Part shown: piece after piece, positions 1 to 6,652 of the stretch
Layout: every line of letters starts with the position of its first letter
Numbering within the stretch: position 1 is the first letter of the stretch
NCBI GenBank assembly: GCA_964372035.1
Contig: CAYJPK010000032.1
Coordinates: 1 to 21,682, forward strand
DNA length: 21,682 nucleotides
Origin: CAYJPK01 sp964372035
GTDB lineage: Bacteria > Desulfobacterota > Desulfovibrionia > Desulfovibrionales > Desulfovibrionaceae
Direction: 5' to 3'
The notes under the pieces: model-generated
What the model was told of the DNA's origin: nothing
Databases searched by the model: none
Seen by the model: the letters and a program-made list of their open reading frames with translations, nothing else
Made by a program: the position numbers and the translations under genes

Positions 1-1
1 C

Positions 2-51
2 TACTAAATTCTTTTATTATAATATGTTAAAATATTTTTCATCATCGACTA
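2..51. repeat. Left copy of a 50-bp perfect terminal inverted repeat
   Basis: These 50 bases are the exact reverse complement of the last 50 bases of the window (21633-21682), which I checked base by base. The match stops at base 52, where c faces a non-complementary t at 21632. The sequence is almost entirely A/T. Reading outward on the minus strand it contains ATG-ATG followed by twelve sense codons and TAG, but this tiny frame has no support as a gene. A repeat placed exactly at both ends suggests that a contig broke where a repeated sequence begins. A true terminal or invertible repeat is the alternative. Confidence 0.9.
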
Positions 52-70
52 CTTATTATTTTGCGGAAAA

Positions 71-88
71 ACTTTTTTGTAAAAAAGT
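71..88 (-). terminator. Weak A/T-only hairpin downstream of flgM
   Basis: An eight-base stem (71-78 with 81-88) and a two-base loop are followed on the minus strand by a run of T. The stem contains only one C:G pair, so it is weak. It could be a back-up terminator behind the stronger hairpin at 181-211, or chance in A/T-rich DNA. The rest of 52-180 shows no gene or recognisable signal. Confidence 0.3.
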
Positions 89-180
89 CTTTTAGCACCT
101 TTTCAAAAAACTTCTAAATTTTCTATTCTGTAAACAGCTTTTTTTATAGTTCAAGTAATAAGAGAAAAAGAATAAAACGA

Positions 181-211
181 AAAAAGCCTTACATCTAATG
201 TAAGGCTTTTT
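181..211 (-). terminator. Intrinsic terminator after flgM
   Basis: A perfect 14-bp stem (181-194 with 198-211) closes on a three-base loop, with A-run and T-run flanks on both sides. It therefore reads as a Rho-independent terminator in either direction. It lies 24 bp beyond the flgM stop and ends the flagellar regulatory unit on the minus strand. Confidence 0.88.
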
Positions 212-235
212 AAATCACAAATAATCAATGAATAA

Positions 236-559
236 TTATTTACCGAGCAAAGCTTTCTCACTCATAACAAGTTTGTTTGCAATCTTGCGATTGTCAATAT
301 TATATTCACCGCTAGCAACTTTTTCCTTTAGGGCATCAACTTTTTCCTGACGCACATTAGGACTTTGCAAAGCAGTATTCATCGCCGTATTTCTAAGACC
401 AACATCAGGCGAAATACTAACAGTATCACTTTGCTTAGACACCGTGCTAGTTGCGCTCGACCTTGCGCTACTCGCAATATTTGCCGCACGATTATCCTGA
501 CTTGTTTTGTTTAACTGAGCACGGTATGCACCAATTGGGTTTAATGCGTTAATATCCAT
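236..559 (-). CDS. flgM: Anti-sigma-28 factor FlgM
   Basis: This 107-residue protein matches FlgM in length and layout. A Ser/Thr/Ala-rich, low-complexity N-terminal half (about 1-65) is followed by the conserved C-terminal sigma-28-binding region (about 68-103), with the family pattern R-x-E-K-V-x-x-L-K-x-x-V-x-x-G-x-Y and I-A-x-K-L. FlgM holds the flagellar sigma factor FliA inactive until it is exported through the completed hook-basal body, so class III genes wait for assembly. The ATG at 557-559 is preceded by a strong AGGAGGG ribosome site four bases upstream. It is the second gene of a unit whose promoter at 1012-1038 is itself sigma-28 type, giving negative feedback. A strong terminator follows. 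Confidence 0.93.
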   Translation of the reverse strand: MDINALNPIGAYRAQLNKTSQDNRAANIASSARSSATSTVSKQSDTVSISPDVGLRNTAMNTALQSPNVRQEKVDALKEKVASGEYNIDNRKIANKLVMSEKALLGK

Positions 560-585
560 GCTGCCCTCCTACCAAATTATAACAA

Positions 586-993
586 TTATAACATTGTTGC
601 ATCAACTCTAGCAACTATGATTTCCCATACTTGACCTAGAATTTTTAATCGTTCGTGTTTATCAAAAGGAATTAAGGTATCATCACTTTCTTTGCCAATT
701 ACAATTTCTATTTCACCTGGCAAATAAGAGAAGCTTATCTTCTCACCTAGTTTTCTTTCTAATTCTTGGCGAATTTCTTCAACAATTACGTTATCATCAC
801 CTGTAAAAACCAAGTTTTCAAAAATTTCACTAGCTACTCGCTCAACAAGTAATTTGCGCTTTTGCTCTTTCGTAAAGCTTGGTTCAACATCAGCATATAA
901 AAGAGAATGGTAGCGTGCTAATCTACGTGTTGTTAAAAGTTGTTTACTGTACTCTTGTAAAATTGTACGATTGTAAAAAGCAATACTACTCAT
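586..993 (-). CDS. Small FlgM-associated protein of unknown function (DVU0524-like)
   Basis: This is a soluble protein of about 135 residues with many charged residues and no signal peptide or membrane segment. From memory it resembles the small protein found beside flgM in Desulfovibrio (DVU0524 type); that link comes from recall, not a search. An upstream in-frame ATG at 1005 would add four residues. The ATG at 993 is preferred because AGAGGA (997-1002) sits just before it, and because transcription from the sigma-28 promoter should start near 1005, which would leave the first ATG leaderless. Its stop lies 26 bp before flgM. Position suggests a role with FlgM, perhaps stability or export, but no domain visible here proves it. 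Confidence 0.75.
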   Translation of the reverse strand: MSSIAFYNRTILQEYSKQLLTTRRLARYHSLLYADVEPSFTKEQKRKLLVERVASEIFENLVFTGDDNVIVEEIRQELERKLGEKISFSYLPGEIEIVIGKESDDTLIPFDKHERLKILGQVWEIIVARVDATML

Positions 994-996
994 ATA

Positions 997-1002
997 TCCT
1001 CT
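997..1002 (-). promoter_or_regulatory. Ribosome binding site that decides the start at 993
   Basis: AGAGGA on the minus strand lies three bases before the ATG at 991-993. The competing ATG at 1003-1005 has no Shine-Dalgarno sequence upstream and coincides with the predicted transcription start. Confidence 0.65.
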
Positions 1003-1011
1003 CATTTATAT

Positions 1012-1038
1012 TTATCGGCAACTATAAATAAAAGTTTA
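1012..1038 (-). promoter_or_regulatory. Sigma-28 (FliA) promoter of the flgM unit
   Basis: On the minus strand the -35 element is TAAACTTT (1038-1031) and the -10 element is GCCGATAA (1019-1012), separated by exactly 11 bp. The enterobacterial FliA consensus is TAAAGTTT-N11-GCCGATAA, so 15 of 16 positions match with ideal spacing. The predicted start is near 1005, just upstream of the FlgM-partner gene. FlgM inhibits sigma-28, so the protein would repress its own promoter until it is exported. Confidence 0.88.
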
Positions 1039-1117
1039 GGTCACAAGCTAAATTTTTCTTAAAATTCTTCACGTTAAAAGCTACAGAATATTTAAGCAGA
1101 CAAAACATATAACATAC

Positions 1118-2251
1118 TTAAATTGATGATAATTTTATAATCACAATTTCGTTTGGAACAAATAAACGCATAGGCAGACCAGCCCATAAACCAGCGCCAT
1201 TACTAACAATTAAATCCATTTCATTAACCTTATAATGCCCGCTTACAAATCCATCATTAAACATTGCTATTATAGGCTGTAAAACAGGTATCAAGCCACC
1301 ATGAGTGTGACCTGACACTTGTAAATCAACTTCATGTTTAGAGTTATTTTCAGCCACTTTTGGTTGATGATCAATTAAAAAGCGAAATGAATTTGGAGAA
1401 CCTTCAAAAGTTTTTTCAATGTCATGAGTTTGATTATTCAACAATCCAGCAGTATTAAAGCTTAAAGATGCAAGATCCGCTGTTCCGCCAATAACAAGTG
1501 TATCGCTACCTATTTTTATTTCTTTGTGGCTATTAATGAGAACATTCAAGCCTGTTTTTTTAAATTCCTCTACCCAAGAATCAAGACCACGGTAATATTC
1601 ATGATTGCCAAGCGCAAGATAAGTACCATATTTCGCCTTTAACTGCCCTAACTCCTCTGCAATATGCGCACTTTCATAAACAGAAGAGTCAATAACATCA
1701 CCTGCTAGAGCAATGACATCTGGCTTTGCTTCGTTAGTCCTTTTCACAACTTCTTTGATCCACTCTTCATCATAAAAAGTCCCGATATGCAAATCAGCCA
1801 AAACAGCAATTTTTAATCCGTTTAAGCCAGGCATATCTTCAACTTTTAATTCAATTTCTTTTACACTTGGAACTTGTAAGGCATTAGAGATACTTAGAAC
1901 TGCTAATAACATACTAACTGCGAAAAAACTTATTGCCCGAGTATTAGGATTAAAAATTTTAATTTTAGATTTTCTAAAGATAATACATAACAAATCATAA
2001 ATAATTAAGATAATAGCACATAAAATTACAGTAACAAGTAGCCATGTACTACACATTATAGCAAACTCGCTAAGTTCAAAGCCCATAGTTCTTTGCAAAA
2101 AACGTGTAAGCATTAATTGATTAAAACTAAAAAAAACAATCAATGATAATAATATTTTAAAAGGGACACGAACTTTCAAAGTGAAAATCAAACGAGTACA
2201 AACATATAGTGCAAGTGAACACACTAGCAATAAAGCATAAATAAAAAACAT
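1118..2251 (-). CDS. Membrane-anchored metallophosphoesterase (YkuE/YaeI type)
   Basis: This 377-residue protein has three or four hydrophobic helices in residues 1-125 and then a calcineurin-like phosphoesterase domain. All five metal and active-site motifs are visible: D153-L-H155, G184-D185, G215-N216-H217-E218, D294-H295, and G314-H-T-H-G318. They predict a two-metal centre that hydrolyses phosphate esters or pyrophosphates. In related YaeI/YkuE and LpxG/LpxH-like enzymes the substrates are envelope lipids, but the substrate here is not determined. The anchor places it at the inner membrane. AGAGGT lies before the ATG, and the gene starts only 7 bp after the unknown gene upstream, so it ends the minus-strand string. 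No convincing terminator follows, only a weak A/T hairpin in the gap. Confidence 0.88.
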   Translation of the reverse strand: MFFIYALLLVCSLALYVCTRLIFTLKVRVPFKILLSLIVFFSFNQLMLTRFLQRTMGFELSEFAIMCSTWLLVTVILCAIILIIYDLLCIIFRKSKIKIFNPNTRAISFFAVSMLLAVLSISNALQVPSVKEIELKVEDMPGLNGLKIAVLADLHIGTFYDEEWIKEVVKRTNEAKPDVIALAGDVIDSSVYESAHIAEELGQLKAKYGTYLALGNHEYYRGLDSWVEEFKKTGLNVLINSHKEIKIGSDTLVIGGTADLASLSFNTAGLLNNQTHDIEKTFEGSPNSFRFLIDHQPKVAENNSKHEVDLQVSGHTHGGLIPVLQPIIAMFNDGFVSGHYKVNEMDLIVSNGAGLWAGLPMRLFVPNEIVIIKLSSI

Positions 2252-2258
2252 AAGACCT

Positions 2259-3047
2259 CTATTTTAAACTAAGCTTGATAAAGCTTATAATACGGGCAAA
2301 TTCAGCGTCTGATAGAGCCTGAAGCTCTTCAATTTCTGGCAGAGAAAAGAACATATAACCATTTGAAACTGTGCTAGTCCTAGCAATTATAGGCAAATTA
2401 CCAATTGGACTTAATTCTTGCATCGGCTTCGTTCCAACTAAAACTACACAATCTGGTTTAAAATGATTGAGTGCAGACATAAACTGCAAAATCATATTTT
2501 CATCATTTTCTGTAAATTTATATGGAAAAAATGCATGCGTTCCGGCTGGCATATTAAGTAGCGAAATTAAACGACGTAAAAAATTGCGACGTTTTTCTTT
2601 TTTAGTATCTTCACCTTGCTCTAAAAGATCATAAGCAAGCATATCATAAGTCCAAACAATTCTTGGCTTTTGTGGTAGTGGTGGCTTACGATTCAAAAGA
2701 ATTTGCCACTTTTCATTCCACTTTTCAACGGGTAAAAATTGCTTCGGAATTACTATATTATTTTCTTTTTTCTCAACAATTAGTTCGCTAGATTTTTTAT
2801 CTTGCCCTAATCTGTTATTTTGGTTGGAAAAATCGGCCGAAACTTGAGAGTTTTTACTCACTCTCATTTGTTCAGTATCAGCTACAGATCCTGTAAGTTT
2901 AGGTGTTTTTTTTTCACCTTTATTCTCAAAGATATTCTCTATCTTCTCGTTATCAAGAAGCAAGTATTTTAATCCAGCTGCTCTAAAAGGTCTAAGTGCC
3001 AGATTAAATGGTAAATTTGAAGTGAAATTTACAGCAAGTTTAGCCAC
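2259..3047 (-). CDS. Unknown protein downstream of coaBC; C-terminal domain perhaps a degenerate UDG-like fold
   Basis: I do not recognise this protein of about 262 residues. An N-terminal segment (about 1-40) is followed by a Lys/Glu/Ser/Asn-rich, probably disordered linker (about 40-95) and a C-terminal domain. That domain has a Trp-rich patch, an HAFFPYKF stretch, and a helix leading into KPDCVVLVG followed by T-K-P-M. This order recalls family-4-type uracil-DNA glycosylases and the inactive HolD (Pol III psi) fold, but the iron-sulfur cysteines and catalytic motif are absent. The GTG at 3047 is chosen because GGAG lies nine bases upstream. A TTG at 3062 is the alternative. Either way the start lies inside the 3' end of coaBC, so translation is probably coupled. 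Confidence 0.7.
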   Translation of the reverse strand: MAKLAVNFTSNLPFNLALRPFRAAGLKYLLLDNEKIENIFENKGEKKTPKLTGSVADTEQMRVSKNSQVSADFSNQNNRLGQDKKSSELIVEKKENNIVIPKQFLPVEKWNEKWQILLNRKPPLPQKPRIVWTYDMLAYDLLEQGEDTKKEKRRNFLRRLISLLNMPAGTHAFFPYKFTENDENMILQFMSALNHFKPDCVVLVGTKPMQELSPIGNLPIIARTSTVSNGYMFFSLPEIEELQALSDAEFARIISFIKLSLK

Positions 3048-4237
3048 GAAATAATTCTCCAAGCCAATTCTGTCTTAGCTAAATCATTATAACTCGCCAT
3101 TTTGCCTGTTCTATCAGAGATTAATACAGAATTAGTTTGCGTTGCAAAACCATCTTTCAAAAGATTACCAACTAATAAATCCGCATTTTTACTTATTAGT
3201 TTTTTTTGCACTGCTAGTTCTAAATCTTGTGATTCAGCAGCAAAACCGACTATTTTTTGATGCTCTTTCTTATTTTTTCCAAGGCTAGCTAAAATATCAA
3301 TCGTAGGAGTAAAATTTAAGTTAAATCCATCTTTAGCATCTTGCTTTTTAAATTTACCACTTGCCAAAGTATCCGGTTTAAAATCAGCAACAGCAGCTGT
3401 AAAAATACCAATATCACTATCAGCCCAAACATCATTTGCAGCTTCATACATTTCACTAGCACTAACAACTTTATACTGTTTGATTTGAGGTGGTAAACTT
3501 AAATTCATAGGTCCACAAATTGCAGTAACGTCAGCACCACGTAGCCATGCTGCCATAGCAAGACAAGCACCCATTAAGCCACTTGATGGATTTGTTGCAT
3601 AGCGCAGACCATCAAAATGTTCTCGAGTTGGTCCAAGGGTAATCATTACTTTTTTGCCTTGTAAATCTTTTTCAAAAAGTTCATACAAGATACCTAAATG
3701 CACGTCCTCTAAGTCAGCCAAGCGCCCTTGACCATAGTCACCACAAGCAGCAACTCCCCAACCTGGCTCTATTATCGAAATGCCTCGTCGTTTTAAAATT
3801 TCAATATTTTCTTGAGTTGCTAAGTTATTCCACATATTTGGATTCATTGCAGGTGCCACAACAACTTTGCCTTTAAAAGCTAAAGCTTGGCACGCTAAAA
3901 GTTCATCAGCCATGCCGTGCGCAATACGTGAAATTGTTGATGCAGAAGCAGGAGCAATTATCATAACTTGTGAGTTTTGTCCTGGTTCTAAGTGCGCAAA
4001 AGGAGATGGAGCATTTAAATCATCAAACATTGAGCTATATACTATTTCTGCCCCAAGCGAGGAAAAAGTTAAAGGCAGTACAAATTTAGAGGCAGATGGT
4101 GTAAGTGTAACGCTACAAGTTGCACCTGCTTTTTTTAAATTGCGTAATATATCTATACTTTTATATGCAGAAATTGAACCACATGCGCCAATATGAATAC
4201 TTTTATCACTTAGGTCGAAATTGTAATGAGCCAACAT
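3029..4237 (-). CDS. coaBC: Bifunctional phosphopantothenoylcysteine decarboxylase / phosphopantothenate-cysteine ligase
   Basis: This 402-residue fused enzyme carries out two steps of coenzyme A synthesis: joining cysteine to 4'-phosphopantothenate and decarboxylating the product. The N-terminal CoaC flavoprotein half (about 10-190) shows G-S-I-S-A-Y-K-S at 20-27, the catalytic His82, the P-A-M-N motif at 129-132 and the A-C-G-D clamp at 164-167. The CoaB half (from about 193) shows G-P-T-R-E at 202-206, the N-P-S-S-G-L-M-G nucleotide loop, A-A-V-A-D-F-K-P at 281-288, and the K-F-K-K motif at 295-298. The length is typical of the family. Its ATG overlaps the stop codon of the lipoprotein gene by one base (TAATG), which implies translational coupling. 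Its 3' end overlaps the next gene. Confidence 0.96.
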   Translation of the reverse strand: MLAHYNFDLSDKSIHIGACGSISAYKSIDILRNLKKAGATCSVTLTPSASKFVLPLTFSSLGAEIVYSSMFDDLNAPSPFAHLEPGQNSQVMIIAPASASTISRIAHGMADELLACQALAFKGKVVVAPAMNPNMWNNLATQENIEILKRRGISIIEPGWGVAACGDYGQGRLADLEDVHLGILYELFEKDLQGKKVMITLGPTREHFDGLRYATNPSSGLMGACLAMAAWLRGADVTAICGPMNLSLPPQIKQYKVVSASEMYEAANDVWADSDIGIFTAAVADFKPDTLASGKFKKQDAKDGFNLNFTPTIDILASLGKNKKEHQKIVGFAAESQDLELAVQKKLISKNADLLVGNLLKDGFATQTNSVLISDRTGKMASYNDLAKTELAWRIISWLNLL

Positions 4238-4764
4238 TAGTTAGATAATCCTTGTGAAGTTACACCAGAATTTGTATCACTTGGAAACGATGGTGTAGTT
4301 GTGCTTGGTACAGATTGAATGGTATTTGGATAATTATTTTGGAAGCTATTGCCCAAACGAGTTGTTAGCCAAATATCCATGTTTGTTGCAAAAGCGCTTT
4401 CATAGGTTGTGATTACAGCATAAAGGCTACCTTTCTCATAGACTTGTAGAGTTTGCGCACCCTTAACAGTTGCAATTAATTTCCAACCATTATTAGCCAT
4501 ATTGCCTAGCATTGCATTATTTAAAGAATTAATTTCAACTTGACCAGAGCTATACAAAACACCATTATTTGCGTTATTAAATGATTTTGCTCTATCAATT
4601 CGCATATCCACCGGAATTGGGATTTCAGCAAATTGATCAATATAAGTATCGCTACTTGATACTTGTGGTGCTGGCTCGAATGGATTTTGAATATTCAAGT
4701 CAGCACATGCACTCAAGAGTAATAGCCCTATAATACAAATTGATTTTAAGCTAGTTTTTAACAT
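4237..4764 (-). CDS. Putative lipoprotein
   Basis: A 175-residue precursor starts with Lys-containing residues, a hydrophobic core and a clean lipobox L-S-A-C, with C20 as the lipidated residue. Maturation by Lgt and LspA is therefore expected. Position +2 is Ala, which does not suggest inner-membrane retention by the Asp+2 rule. The middle region (about 40-145) has the pattern P-I-P-V-D-M, then G-x-V-x-x-x-S-L, then N-G-W-K-L. This recalls small lipoproteins common in deltaproteobacteria, whose function is not known. The C-terminal 30 residues are Ser/Thr/Pro/Asn-rich. GAGAGG precedes the ATG, cheX ends 12 bp upstream, and coaBC overlaps its stop codon. Confidence 0.85.
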   Translation of the reverse strand: MLKTSLKSICIIGLLLLSACADLNIQNPFEPAPQVSSSDTYIDQFAEIPIPVDMRIDRAKSFNNANNGVLYSSGQVEINSLNNAMLGNMANNGWKLIATVKGAQTLQVYEKGSLYAVITTYESAFATNMDIWLTTRLGNSFQNNYPNTIQSVPSTTTPSFPSDTNSGVTSQGLSN

Positions 4765-4776
4765 AATCCTCTCGAT

Positions 4777-5250
4777 TTATGAATCAAAACAAAATTCTAC
4801 AGTAAAATCACCGCAATCAGTTGTAAAAGGAATAGCAATAACATCACCATTTGTTAAGTGAGTAATTAAATGACTATCACCCATAATGATTGACGGAGTT
4901 GAACCTTGGAAAATCAAGCCCATTTCAGCTAAACCACTACGAGCTTGACCTGATACCATGTTAGCAATTTCACCAACAGCATCTTTAGTATCAGAAATTA
5001 TGTCTTGAATATCATCACCAAGCATACCTTTAATAACACCAATAGCGCATTGTTTTGTGAAGCTTACAGATACTGAACCACTTTTGTCACCTGTAATACC
5101 AATAATAGCTGAAACATCACCTTGCGCAACATATGTTTTTTTAACATATGGCTTACCAGGTGTTGCGCTCATGCCTACCATAGTTGACATAACGTGCATA
5201 GTTGCTTGAATAAAAGGTTTTGCAATTTCAATATTACTGAGACCTGACAT
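4777..5250 (-). CDS. cheX: CheX-type chemotaxis CheY-P phosphatase
   Basis: This 157-residue protein belongs to the CheC/CheX/FliY phosphatase group. The signature E-x-x-N (E94, N97) lies in a helix within the pattern D-A-V-G-E-I-A-N-M-V-S-G. CheX normally has one such catalytic helix and works as a dimer that removes phosphate from CheY-P, which resets the flagellar switch. A stand-alone adaptor role for a CheX-like domain is also possible. GGAG lies upstream of the ATG. The gene sits among sugar-phosphate and CoA genes, away from any visible che cluster, 15 bp after the phosphohexomutase gene. Confidence 0.85.
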   Translation of the reverse strand: MSGLSNIEIAKPFIQATMHVMSTMVGMSATPGKPYVKKTYVAQGDVSAIIGITGDKSGSVSVSFTKQCAIGVIKGMLGDDIQDIISDTKDAVGEIANMVSGQARSGLAEMGLIFQGSTPSIIMGDSHLITHLTNGDVIAIPFTTDCGDFTVEFCFDS

Positions 5251-5265
5251 AACTAAACTCCAATT

Positions 5266-6609
5266 TTAAATAATTTTATTTTTTTCTAACCAGTTAAATA
5301 CTATATTCTTAATTTCTTCTAAACGCTCAAGACTTTTTGCCTCAAAGCGCAAAACTAAGCCTGTTTTCGTGTTAGAAGCTCTAATAAGACCAAAGCCATC
5401 GCCAAAATCAACTCTTGCACCGTCTAAAGTATTAACTTTATAATAAGCACCAAAATGACTTTGTGCGTCTCTAATTACTTTAAATTTATGTTCATCAGAA
5501 CATTCAAAGTGTATTTCTTTTGTATTATATACTTTTTCCCATTTTGGCAAATCAACTAAGTTAAGAGATTTTTTTGCCAAAATTTCATATAAATAAGCTG
5601 CTGCAAAAATTGCATCGTCAAAACCATACCAATTTTCAGCAAAAAACATATGCCCGCTCATTTCGCCTGCTAAAAGTGCACCCGTCTCACGCATCTTTGA
5701 CTTAATAACAGAGTGACCTGTTTTGCACATTAAAGCATTTCCGCCAAGATTATTAATCTCTTTAAACAAACAATCTGAGCATTTCACATCGCAAATAACA
5801 GTACTATTAGCTTTTTTGCTGAGTAAATCATTTGCGTAAATTGATAATAATTCATCTCCGCCTAAAAGTCTACCATTAGCATCAACAACTCCAATCCTAT
5901 CCCCATCACCATCAAGACCAATACCAAAATCCGCTTTTAATTCAACGACTTTTGCCATTAAATCCTTCATTGGTTCCTCAATACTCGGGTCAGGTTCATG
6001 GTTAGGAAAATTACCGTCAGGCTCACAATACATAGGTACAATTTCTGCACCAAGGCTTGTTAAAAGCTCACAGCAAAGCTCACCACCAACACCATTTGAA
6101 CCATCAACTACAATTTTCATTTTTTTGCTAATGTTTAGGCGTTTTTTTACTTCTTTGACATAGCTTGGAATAATATCGTGTTCTGTTAAAATTCCTCTGC
6201 CAGTTGCAAACTTTTCAGCCTCCAGCAAGTCCCTTAAATAAAGTAATTCATCAGCATAGACAGTTGATTCACCGAACCAAATTTTAAACCCATTATATTC
6301 TTTTGGGTTATGGCTAGCTGTTACCATTATACCGGCTTTTCTATTTAAATGCCTGACACTAAAATACATAAGCGGAGTTGGCACCATGCCAATATTAACT
6401 ATATTCACACCCGTTTGCAACAAACCGTCTAAAAGTGCATTTTTAAAATCAATTGAAGATAAACGACAATCATAAGCAACAATTGCATCATCAATCTTAT
6501 TTTGCAAAAAATAAGTTCCGCATGCTTTGCCAAGCTTATAAGCAAAATCAGCATTGAAATTATCATCAACTATTGAGCGTATATCATAGGCTCTAAACAC
6601 ACTTGTCAT
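5266..6609 (-). CDS. Phosphomannomutase/phosphoglucomutase
   Basis: This 447-residue protein is an alpha-D-phosphohexomutase of the AlgC/ManB type. It moves phosphate between C6 and C1 of mannose or glucose, feeding GDP-mannose, UDP-glucose, LPS or exopolysaccharide synthesis. The phosphoserine loop T-A-S-H-N-P places the catalytic serine at S99. The metal loop is D233-G-D235-G-D237-R. The sugar-binding loop is G315-E-M-S-G-H320. The C-terminal phosphate-binding domain runs from about 370 and includes R-x-S-N-T-K-T. AAGGA precedes the ATG. Its neighbour, glucose-6-phosphate isomerase, makes a logical partner because the two connect fructose-6-P and glucose-6-P to glucose-1-P. Sequence alone does not settle mannose against glucose preference. 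Confidence 0.93.
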   Translation of the reverse strand: MTSVFRAYDIRSIVDDNFNADFAYKLGKACGTYFLQNKIDDAIVAYDCRLSSIDFKNALLDGLLQTGVNIVNIGMVPTPLMYFSVRHLNRKAGIMVTASHNPKEYNGFKIWFGESTVYADELLYLRDLLEAEKFATGRGILTEHDIIPSYVKEVKKRLNISKKMKIVVDGSNGVGGELCCELLTSLGAEIVPMYCEPDGNFPNHEPDPSIEEPMKDLMAKVVELKADFGIGLDGDGDRIGVVDANGRLLGGDELLSIYANDLLSKKANSTVICDVKCSDCLFKEINNLGGNALMCKTGHSVIKSKMRETGALLAGEMSGHMFFAENWYGFDDAIFAAAYLYEILAKKSLNLVDLPKWEKVYNTKEIHFECSDEHKFKVIRDAQSHFGAYYKVNTLDGARVDFGDGFGLIRASNTKTGLVLRFEAKSLERLEEIKNIVFNWLEKNKII

Positions 6610-6652
6610 TATAGTCCTTTTTATAATTAACAGAAATTAAAATTTGTAATAG

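Noticed and set aside
1087..1121. Seven-base stem after the metallophosphoesterase gene as a terminator
   Set aside because: The stem is almost all A/T with a loop of about 20 bases and no T-run, so it was too weak to list.
3867..4196. Open frame of 109 codons on the plus strand opposite coaBC
   Set aside because: It is antisense to a strongly supported coaBC, has no ribosome site and no recognisable domain, and is explained by codon bias in the real gene.
6371..6392. TTGGCACC with a following inverted GGC, resembling a -24 element
   Set aside because: It lies inside the phosphohexomutase coding sequence and lacks a TTGC at the required spacing.
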